Positions 27,324-33,567 of a DNA stretch of 33,567 bases are shown one piece after another (the first letter of the stretch is position 1; each line of letters begins with the position of its first letter). This stretch comes from Bacteroides sp. (GTDB taxonomy: Bacteria > Bacteroidota > Bacteroidia > Bacteroidales > Bacteroidaceae), in NCBI RefSeq assembly GCF_029057325.1, contig NZ_JAICZW010000104.1:1-33567 (forward strand), read 5' to 3'. The position numbers were made by a program, and so were the translations under genes. The notes beneath the pieces were generated by a model, which was given only the letters and a program-made list of their open reading frames with translations, ran no database searches and was not told the DNA's origin.

Positions 27324-28766
27324 TTATAGCTTACTACCAGATTTATCATACCAAGATCCTTGATCAGGTTGACCATTCTTGAAGGTTCCGTCAAAATATG
27401 AACCATCCTCCTTAATGGTATATCGTCCTTTCTGATATCGATTATCTTTAAACGTTCCTACAAAAGTATCACCACTGCGTTGTATATATGTTGTTTGCCC
27501 CTCCATATTACCGTGAACCCAGTCTCCGTCATATTTTTTACCATCTCCCTTTTCCCAAATTGCTACGCCTTTTCCATGGGGCAAACCACTCTCATCAACA
27601 TCTCCGGTATATACTGCATTTCCTAAGGTTGTCTGAATATTTACATTATTGACGAAAGTTGGATGAGAAGCAATAACTTGCTCATTTTTTTCTATACCTA
27701 ACGCAGTTGCAGATTCAGATGAGGTTTTATTAGTAAAAATAATGATAATAACTATGACAGCTATAATAGAACAGATAAATATAGCATTTCTTAAAGAATG
27801 AGATTTATTGGAGATATTTTGAGCAGGTTCTTTGATAATGGGCTCTTGAATAGTATCTTCTTGAATAACTTGGGTTTCTTCATTCTCTTCGATAGGTGTA
27901 ATATCTCTAGTAAACGTCGAAACTCTTTCATATCGGTTCTTCCTTGCCGATGACATCGCTTTGGATATTGCGTTGCGCAAGTTCATTGGAAAACCGGCTG
28001 GAAAGGAAATGCTTTCTTCGATCAAATCAGTTGCATGTGGAGGAATTTTACCCGATATTAGGTAGTAAAGAGTCGCCGCAAGAGAATATACGTCGGTTTG
28101 AGGTGAAAATTCACTCACGCCACCTGCCTTATATTGCTCCATTGGAGCATAGCCATGACTGATGCCTGTTGGAGTAGTTGAAGTCTGATTTCCTTCACTA
28201 TCATATTGCTTAGACAATCCGAAGTCAATAAGAATTGGGCGGTCATCCGACTTGCGAATCATAATATTCGCAGGCTTAATATCCAGATGGTTTACATTGT
28301 GCTTATGGATATAGTCAAGCGCATCGCCTACCTGGGTGATGTAGTTGACAGCCTTGGATTCAGATAGTGCTCCCGAACTCTTTACTATTTCGTTGAGGTT
28401 GCTCCCTTCAATATAATCCATTACATAGTACGCTGTATTGTTCTCCTCAAACGCAGTATGGATCTTTATAATTCCCGGATGATCAAATTTTGCAATATTG
28501 CGGGCTTCTTTTAGGAATTTAGCCTTTAGACGTGAAACTAACTCAATGTTGGAGCTTGTCCCAACTGTTATGTGCGATGTCGATTCTTCCCTATCGCAAT
28601 AATCCTTAGGAAAAAATTCCTTAATAGCAACGTATCTTTCCAAAGATAAATCGGTAGCAAGATATGTTATTCCAAAGCCGCCTTGTCCGAGTATCCGCTC
28701 AATGCGGTAAGTATCATGACGAAGTAACGCGCCCGGCTTTAAGCCGTTATTATTTACATTGTTCAT
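27324..28766 (-). CDS. Transmembrane Ser/Thr protein kinase with C-terminal MORN repeats
   Basis: A 480-aa eukaryotic-like kinase. The Gly-rich loop GQGGFG is at 27-32, the ATP Lys in VAIK is Lys49, and the catalytic loop HLDIKPAN is at 160-167 (HLD replaces HRD). The DFG motif is at 181-183 and the activation segment holds several Ser/Thr. A linker with EETQVI (Thr299) leads to a transmembrane helix at about 329-345. Three or four MORN-like repeats follow at about 385-475 (GDWVHGNMEG, GTFKDNRYQKG, GTFKNGQPDQG). With the kinase inside the cell, the MORN part would be periplasmic. It begins 1 bp after the phosphatase gene, so the opposing enzymes are made together. Confidence 0.93.
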   Translation of the reverse strand: MNNVNNNGLKPGALLRHDTYRIERILGQGGFGITYLATDLSLERYVAIKEFFPKDYCDREESTSHITVGTSSNIELVSRLKAKFLKEARNIAKFDHPGIIKIHTAFEENNTAYYVMDYIEGSNLNEIVKSSGALSESKAVNYITQVGDALDYIHKHNVNHLDIKPANIMIRKSDDRPILIDFGLSKQYDSEGNQTSTTPTGISHGYAPMEQYKAGGVSEFSPQTDVYSLAATLYYLISGKIPPHATDLIEESISFPAGFPMNLRNAISKAMSSARKNRYERVSTFTRDITPIEENEETQVIQEDTIQEPIIKEPAQNISNKSHSLRNAIFICSIIAVIVIIIIFTNKTSSESATALGIEKNEQVIASHPTFVNNVNIQTTLGNAVYTGDVDESGLPHGKGVAIWEKGDGKKYDGDWVHGNMEGQTTYIQRSGDTFVGTFKDNRYQKGRYTIKEDGSYFDGTFKNGQPDQGSWYDKSGSKL

Positions 28767-28767
28767 A

Positions 28768-29790
28768 TCATACTATACTTTTAATAAGAAACCAAAGACT
28801 AATGACGAGCATAATTCCAATTACAAGTAAATCGATATATAAGAGCAACTTCTCTGTATTAAAATTCTCAGCATCAACTGAGAACTTTGGAAAAGAATAC
28901 TTATTTTTCTTTTCCTTGCTCTGCTGAGTGATCATTGGTACAGGATCTTCCGCAACAGACAAACCAGTGCTTTCTCCCTCTTCAATAGCTTGGATAATCT
29001 GCGTATTCTTGCTATTGGTTCCCTTAACGTTGGTCTTGTCAATGGGGATTAGCCAGCAGGTATAATTATCCTTAGTCTTGTTCTCACATATAGATTTAAT
29101 TTTTGCGAGTTTCAGTTCGTCGGAAAGATTATCTTGAGCTAAGATTTCACATAACGCCTCATTCGAGAGCCGCTCTAAAATTCCATCAGAGCACATGAAA
29201 AAATAATCTCCTCCTTGAATATCATCAAATGTGTATACGTCCGCCTTATAACGCTTCGCCAGATGCGGTTGCATAGCGCGCGTTATGATATTTTTCTGTG
29301 GGAAATCTTTGGCCTCATCTTCGGTAAGTTCTCCAGCTTTAAGAAGATCGTTTACAAGTGAGTGATCAGATGACTGATAAAGAATACCACCTCTTTTCGT
29401 GTTAAAATTATATAGAGACGGACGTATATGGTATATGCGACTGTCTCCTATATGAGCCACTAAGTAGTTATCTTCATTAAGGCAAAGACATGTCATAGTC
29501 GTTCCCGGTTTCTTCAGGGAATTAGTGTCTATGTTGTCTAAGGCATCATAAGCCTTCGCCAATCCAGTCTCGAATACCGGAATATCAATGGCAGAGCACG
29601 ATGACAGATAGTTGCCTAAAGCATTTGCCGCCGTCATACTTGCAACTTCTCCATTATCATGTCCTCCCATTCCATCACACATGATGAAGACTCGCGTCTC
29701 TTCATCTGCGAGACTCGGGAAAATATAGTCTTCCTGATTATCCTTTTGTCCTATCTCTGTAAATGATAGAGGTTGTCTTATCGTAATCAT
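28768..29790 (-). CDS. PP2C-family Ser/Thr protein phosphatase with C-terminal membrane anchor
   Basis: A 340-aa phosphatase with metal-dependent PP2C motifs: DNQED (18-22), CDGMGGHDNGE (38-48), GTTM, HIGDSRIY, CSDGILE and DNYTCW. These place the Mn/Mg-binding Asp residues. The domain ends near residue 250. A linker follows, then a single transmembrane helix at about 314-336, which would tether the enzyme to the inner membrane beside the kinase. It probably reverses phosphorylation by the co-encoded kinase. Gaps to its neighbours are 7 bp and 1 bp. Confidence 0.93.
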   Translation of the reverse strand: MITIRQPLSFTEIGQKDNQEDYIFPSLADEETRVFIMCDGMGGHDNGEVASMTAANALGNYLSSCSAIDIPVFETGLAKAYDALDNIDTNSLKKPGTTMTCLCLNEDNYLVAHIGDSRIYHIRPSLYNFNTKRGGILYQSSDHSLVNDLLKAGELTEDEAKDFPQKNIITRAMQPHLAKRYKADVYTFDDIQGGDYFFMCSDGILERLSNEALCEILAQDNLSDELKLAKIKSICENKTKDNYTCWLIPIDKTNVKGTNSKNTQIIQAIEEGESTGLSVAEDPVPMITQQSKEKKNKYSFPKFSVDAENFNTEKLLLYIDLLVIGIMLVISLWFLIKSIV

Positions 29791-29797
29791 GATATAG

Positions 29798-30349
29798 TTA
29801 TGCTAATCGGGTTGCCTCTTCATCAACGATTCTTGACTCAAGTACAATATCCGTCATCCCAAGAGTCATAGTATCACCAAACTTTAAGATAAGAATGTCA
29901 CCGCGATTGATTGGTTTACCATTTAGTTTGACGATATTCTTTGAGTTTATTTCAACGAGGTGATGCTCATAACCGAATCCTTTTTTTACAACGTCTATAA
30001 GCACATGCTGACGGCTCATATACATATCAGTGCTGATCTTGATATCTGCTGTTCCCGTTTTTGCCCTACGTCCAATGACATTTTTCCCGGCTTTGAGAAA
30101 CTGTATCTCATTGGTTGACATAACTCGGATTTGGCCTATATCAGTCGCCGATCTTGGAGGCATGACAAGTTGAGTTGGTATCTCATCAGCCCCTTGCGCA
30201 CCACGTGCCTGAGCTCCGCCCTGATATACACTGGCATTGGCTTTGAAATGACATTTGGGACATTCCACCACCATATTCTGATAACCCGGAACTTCATTGA
30301 AAGAGAGTTGCTGATGGCACTCCGGGCAGACAATAAAAATCTTTCCCAT
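29798..30349 (-). CDS. Zinc-ribbon and FHA domain protein
   Basis: A 183-aa cytosolic adaptor. The N-terminal zinc ribbon has Cys8, Cys11, Cys30 and Cys33. A linker contains EIPTQLV (Thr59). The FHA domain covers about 75-172 with IGRR (92-95), SRQH (112-115) and NGKPI, the residues that bind phosphothreonine. The protein ends EEATRLA (Thr180), a possible phospho-site. FHA domains recruit partners phosphorylated by Ser/Thr kinases. The start codon overlaps the upstream stop by 1 nt (TGATG), indicating translational coupling. Confidence 0.93.
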   Translation of the reverse strand: MGKIFIVCPECHQQLSFNEVPGYQNMVVECPKCHFKANASVYQGGAQARGAQGADEIPTQLVMPPRSATDIGQIRVMSTNEIQFLKAGKNVIGRRAKTGTADIKISTDMYMSRQHVLIDVVKKGFGYEHHLVEINSKNIVKLNGKPINRGDILILKFGDTMTLGMTDIVLESRIVDEEATRLA

Positions 30350-31323
30350 CAGACGGTCATTATTGAGTCAGCATCGTTTATGTAGTCAGGCATATCGTCA
30401 TTTGACGCATAGAATACATCACCTTCCTGAGCAGCCTGAGCTTGCAGTAAGTCTGCAACTTCAAGCCTTGCGCCGGAAATATCATGGAGTTCCGATTCTT
30501 GAATCTGACCATCGAAGTTATCATCATGAATGAGGACATCCATGGTTCCGTTGTTATCAACGTCAATGAGCAATGCCTGATCGCCCTCACACTCTACAAG
30601 TGCTACATTCATAATCTCGCCATATCCATTCTGCACAGCTTCGACACCAAGCACACGGATTTCATTGTCGACCGGTTCTGCAGCAATCATCTCGGTATTA
30701 GTCGGGATGGACTCTGCAACTGTATTCTGTACGTTTTCATCCACTATTTCCGGCTCATGGTGAGTGGATTCTACAGATGAATTATGTGCCATGGAAGAAT
30801 GTGAAGGTTCAGCAGGATGAGTTGGCGCTACTTCATATACCTTGCTTTGGAAGTCTGCTCTTTCCTGCGATGACATATCGTTCCACTCGTCTGCATAATA
30901 GGTTGCGTAAATACGTCCGTTGTATTCAAACACTCCACCGGGACCAACCTGTTCACGCGCTTGGGCGAAAGCTTCGTTGAAGTTATTAGCGTTTACGTGA
31001 GCATATCGGATTCCCTCATCATTGGCAAGAATGGCTTGCTCTGGAGTAGGTACCTCAGGTATTTCTTCATGCTTTTCTTCTATCTTTTCTTCTTCTATAA
31101 TGTCAGTTGGCATTTCAGTATCATTATTGGACGTGGCGGCAGCCATAGTTGTAGCAGCTCCAGTAGCAGCTCCTACAACAAAACCACCTGCAGCGGCTAC
31201 TATAGGATTAGTCTTTTTTGACTTTTTAGATTGTGCTACCTCAGCCGGAGTTTGTGATACTGATGTGGATTGCTCTTTTAGAGTAGGTTCATCATTGATG
31301 AGTCGTGTTGTTTCGTTATCCAT
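30349..31323 (-). CDS. Membrane protein with N-terminal Thr motif, Gly/Ala helix and EF-hand
   Basis: A 324-aa protein of unknown function. It opens with ETTRLI (Thr5-Thr6). A Gly/Ala-rich hydrophobic helix at about 39-64 resembles a glycine-zipper membrane segment. A domain with GGVFEYNGRIYATYY and EWNDMSSQER follows at about 115-162. A canonical EF-hand loop DDNFDGQIQESE (267-278) comes after an EF-like loop DVDNNGTMD (254-262), suggesting calcium binding. An in-frame ATG at 31377 lies upstream of the promoter, so I chose the ATG at 31323. It leads the FHA-phosphatase-kinase operon and is a plausible kinase substrate or FHA partner. Confidence 0.85.
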   Translation of the reverse strand: MDNETTRLINDEPTLKEQSTSVSQTPAEVAQSKKSKKTNPIVAAAGGFVVGAATGAATTMAAATSNNDTEMPTDIIEEEKIEEKHEEIPEVPTPEQAILANDEGIRYAHVNANNFNEAFAQAREQVGPGGVFEYNGRIYATYYADEWNDMSSQERADFQSKVYEVAPTHPAEPSHSSMAHNSSVESTHHEPEIVDENVQNTVAESIPTNTEMIAAEPVDNEIRVLGVEAVQNGYGEIMNVALVECEGDQALLIDVDNNGTMDVLIHDDNFDGQIQESELHDISGARLEVADLLQAQAAQEGDVFYASNDDMPDYINDADSIMTV

Positions 31324-31346
31324 ATAAGTAGTTGTTAATTTTAATG

Positions 31347-31378
31347 CAAATTTAAAGTAGACACGTTTAATGACCAAG
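31347..31378 (-). promoter_or_regulatory. Promoter of the FHA-phosphatase-kinase operon
   Basis: The minus strand reads TAAATTTG at 31354-31347 (TAnnTTTG match) with CTTG at 31378-31375, 20 bp upstream. The expected leader to the ATG at 31323 is about 17 nt. It suggests that the six genes from here to 25662 can be transcribed separately from the upstream DUF2971 gene. Confidence 0.55.
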
Positions 31379-31424
31379 TATTTTGTCTATTAAATGACAA
31401 AAGCATGAGTTTGAGTGATGAAAT

Positions 31425-32069
31425 TCAAACATTATCAAACCCTGTATCGATTTCTGTCCTTTTAAGTTGTCTTATTTTATCTTTTGTTAAATATGGTAAT
31501 AAAGATTGGAATAATTTTGTATAAAATGTGACGTCTTTATCATTCATCTTGTAACCTAAATATATGGCATCTATATAGATTGAGAGAAATCGAGACTTCC
31601 TCATTTTAGCCTGACTATCAAAAACTCTAATATATCTCACTTCATTTTCATATTTCCAATGTATGGATTTAGAACTCATCAAGTCCAAATACTTCTTGGG
31701 TTCATCAGTAATTACTGGGAGAGACTTCTCATAGCGTATTTCTCTCTTTTCCCAACCTTTTGACGTGACAGCTAATTTTATACAAATCCCCTTGTGGTCT
31801 TCTCCATAAAATGACCACATTAAAGTATTGGTATAATTTTTAGATAGTGAACATATTCCAGTTCTTTTGCGAAGATCTCTTAGATTTGCTTTTACATCGG
31901 CTTCTGTGGAAGGATCAAATAAAAAATATCCTTCCATTGGATCATTAAGTTCGTCATAAGATGCGGCATATAGGCGCTGGCGTACTAATATGTCAATTAA
32001 CCAGCGTAAATTGGACACGCCTCGAAACTTATAAAGGTATACAGCGTCTTTAGGTGCTTTAGTTGCCAT
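31425..32069 (-). CDS. DUF2971 family protein
   Basis: A 214-aa protein. Pattern matches to the DUF2971 family (PF11185) are the opening LYKFRG, LNDPMEG at about 41-47, the central CSLSKNYTNTLMWSFYGED followed by HKGICIKL (about 73-99), and the later YENEVRYI. The biochemical function of the family is not known to me; members turn up in accessory and defence-like neighbourhoods. It follows the Fib_succ-like ORF by 3 bp, so it belongs to the upstream part of the kinase locus. No signal peptide or membrane segment. Confidence 0.82.
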   Translation of the reverse strand: MATKAPKDAVYLYKFRGVSNLRWLIDILVRQRLYAASYDELNDPMEGYFLFDPSTEADVKANLRDLRKRTGICSLSKNYTNTLMWSFYGEDHKGICIKLAVTSKGWEKREIRYEKSLPVITDEPKKYLDLMSSKSIHWKYENEVRYIRVFDSQAKMRKSRFLSIYIDAIYLGYKMNDKDVTFYTKLFQSLLPYLTKDKIRQLKRTEIDTGFDNV

Positions 32070-32072
32070 ATT

Positions 32073-32501
32073 TTACCCTTTAACAGTCCATATATTTGCC
32101 TCAGTGGGTACACCTTTGGCGAGTGTATGAGTATATTCTCCGAGATAGAGGAAGTAATAATAGAGGCAATCGGGCTTAAGACACTCCGCAGAAAGATAAC
32201 GGTTGAGGACACCCAATGGCATCATCAAGATATTACCATTTGGACCGATTATCTTATAGCCGTGCATACCGTCCTCCTGAAATGTTGTCCAACTGCAACG
32301 TTCAATCAGTTCCTCGTATTGCTTAATGGTAGGTAGCGAATGCTCTATGACGAAATCATTAGGCTTTATAATACTTCCATCTCCCATTTGGAATTTGTAC
32401 ACGTCGTCATTAATTACAGGTTTTGCGATACCACTTAATTTCGTTGCCCATTTAACTGACAAACCTAGATCAAGATACTGTAACCCTGTGTTAATTGACA
32501 C
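32073..32501 (-). CDS. Fib_succ_major-like domain, probably the frameshifted C terminus of the upstream kinase
   Basis: A 142-aa ORF with no ATG: it would begin at a GTG inside the kinase gene, in the other frame. It contains YLDLGLSVKWAT, LPTIKQYEELIERCSW, GYKIIGPNGNILMMPL and a shortened end. This is the same domain as in the secreted protein at the far end of the locus, but without a signal peptide. Its frame is open only back to a stop at 32514-32516. Adding one A to the AAAA run at 32502-32505 would fuse it in frame to the kinase, so it is probably not a gene of its own. Confidence 0.7.
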   Translation of the reverse strand: MSINTGLQYLDLGLSVKWATKLSGIAKPVINDDVYKFQMGDGSIIKPNDFVIEHSLPTIKQYEELIERCSWTTFQEDGMHGYKIIGPNGNILMMPLGVLNRYLSAECLKPDCLYYYFLYLGEYTHTLAKGVPTEANIWTVKG

Positions 32502-33505
32502 TTTTGTGCGACCTCATTATGTGGGTTCTTTTCCTTTGTTGGGATGTAATTGGACAAAGGAACATTGAGAATTACAGTTTCCTCTAAAACCTTTTGCTTT
32601 GGTTCTGTTTTTTGTTTTTCTTTATCTATTGGTTTTACGACAGGCTCCTCGTTAGCCTTCTGAATATCAACGGTCTTCTTGTAGGAAACTGAATTATCAG
32701 TCTGTATATTATCCAAATTTTGAGACTTACTATCTTTTATAGTATCAGGCAGTAATGCTAAAAATTCCTCTATAGAAGAGGGACGTCTCGTTTTCTTAGT
32801 TTCCATTGCTTTTTCAATGGCTGTAACAGTCGCATGGCTGACGCTTGACGGTAACACAGGAAGTCCCTCTTCCAGAATATCACTATAATGAGGAGGTGTT
32901 TGTCCTGTCAGCAATGCATAAAGAGTTGCACCGAGGGCATAAACATCACTCTGAGGTGTAAATGTAGCCACCCCTCCCGGTCGATATTGTTCTATAGGTG
33001 TATACCCATAGCTTATCCCGACGGGTGTTGTTGAGGTTTGGTCACCGGTGGAATCGTATTGTTTTGCAAGCCCAAAGTCAATCAAAATCGGAGCATCATC
33101 GGACTTTCTAAGCATGATATTAGCAGGTTTAATGTCCAAATGATTCATCTTCTTTGAATGCATATATGTGATGGCATTGCCAACGATACGAATATATTTC
33201 AACGCCATTTCCTCAGGTAATGCTCCAACGAACTTGATTTTGTCATTGAGGGAAGTGCCATCAATAAAATCCATTAGATAATATGCTGTACCATTTTCCT
33301 CAAATATGTCATGTATGGCTACAATATTGGGGTGGTTAAGCTTTGAAATATTTTTTGCCTCTTTGAGGAACTTTTCTTTAAGTTTTACTACGAGTTCAGT
33401 TGTATTCGCATTTCCTAATGTTATTTGGCTTGTAGTTCCGTTCCTCTCGCAAAAGTCTTTCGGGAAGAATTCCTTTATAGCTACTTGTTTCGGCTCACCC
33501 GATAA
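32465..33505 (-). CDS. Ser/Thr protein kinase, 5'-truncated and split from its C-terminal domain
   Basis: The frame is open from 33505 (346 aa) and not only from the internal ATG at 33274. It starts in the N-lobe with VAIKEFFPKDF (Lys11), followed by FLKEAKN, HLDIKPAN (from residue 122), DFG (143-145) and a normal C-lobe. It closely resembles the second kinase of the locus. The Gly-rich loop and the first 40 or so residues are missing: a stop codon at 33506-33508 precedes the frame and the last 60 bp do not continue the kinase. The tail carries LEETVIL (Thr310) and ends in a short out-of-frame peptide. With both ends damaged, the gene as read here would not make a normal kinase. It has no transmembrane segment. 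Confidence 0.8.
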   Translation of the reverse strand, partial: LSGEPKQVAIKEFFPKDFCERNGTTSQITLGNANTTELVVKLKEKFLKEAKNISKLNHPNIVAIHDIFEENGTAYYLMDFIDGTSLNDKIKFVGALPEEMALKYIRIVGNAITYMHSKKMNHLDIKPANIMLRKSDDAPILIDFGLAKQYDSTGDQTSTTPVGISYGYTPIEQYRPGGVATFTPQSDVYALGATLYALLTGQTPPHYSDILEEGLPVLPSSVSHATVTAIEKAMETKKTRRPSSIEEFLALLPDTIKDSKSQNLDNIQTDNSVSYKKTVDIQKANEEPVVKPIDKEKQKTEPKQKVLEETVILNVPLSNYIPTKEKNPHNEVAQKCQLTQGYSILI

Positions 33506-33567
33506 TCATTGGGGGTATGCATAAATCTTAGCCAGTCTAAAGAGGAAGAATTTCTCATCCACTACTC

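Noticed and set aside
27324..31323. Type VI secretion regulatory module (PpkA/PppA/Fha)
   Set aside because: Kinase, phosphatase and FHA parts fit, but no sheath, Hcp, VgrG, baseplate or membrane-complex gene is in the window.

Overview
The window looks like chromosome of a gut-type Bacteroidales organism, most likely Bacteroides or a close relative. The evidence is a Mfa-type fimbrial operon of lipoproteins, an OstA-like and multi-PPIase envelope operon of Bacteroidetes type, and several promoters matching the Bacteroides -7 box TAnnTTTG with a TTTG-like -33 box 18-20 bp away. No rRNA, tRNA, complete insertion sequence or CRISPR array was seen.

Region 1 (13-5038, + strand) is a three-gene fimbrial operon: a Mfa1/FimA-like major subunit, a FimB/Mfa2-like anchor and a large DUF4906-like tip or accessory lipoprotein. 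A hairpin follows the first gene and a strong terminator follows the third.

Region 2 (5233-20658, - strand) is conserved core chromosome. It holds an envelope-biogenesis operon (two PpiC-like isomerases, a SurA-like isomerase, an OstA-like protein, a small membrane protein, then mutL), guaB, recQ, the clpP-clpX pair and tig. The guaB terminator overlaps the promoter of the isomerase operon.

Region 3 (20700-25500) is accessory: a GNAT acetyltransferase, a small membrane protein, a gene-poor stretch with a four-copy 22-bp tandem repeat, a divergent HxlR regulator/short-chain dehydrogenase pair, a structured interspersed-repeat candidate and an orphan 484-aa protein with a possible N-terminal helix-turn-helix.

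Region 4 (25662-33567, - strand) is the most unusual part. It encodes a compact eukaryotic-like phosphosignalling locus: a truncated Ser/Thr kinase, a Fib_succ_major-like domain apparently frameshifted off that kinase, a DUF2971 protein, a membrane protein with an EF-hand, a zinc-ribbon/FHA protein, a membrane-anchored PP2C phosphatase, a kinase with a transmembrane segment and MORN repeats, a secreted FGE-like protein without catalytic cysteines, and a secreted Fib_succ_major protein. The last six genes are packed with gaps or overlaps of at most 26 bp behind one promoter. Several carry a short Thr motif (T-[RQV]-[LVI]) that could be the phospho-ligand of the FHA domain. I infer a trans-envelope kinase/phosphatase/FHA circuit with lectin-fold-like exported modules. 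No type VI secretion genes are visible, so it is not an ordinary T6SS PpkA/PppA/Fha module. Its function is unknown.
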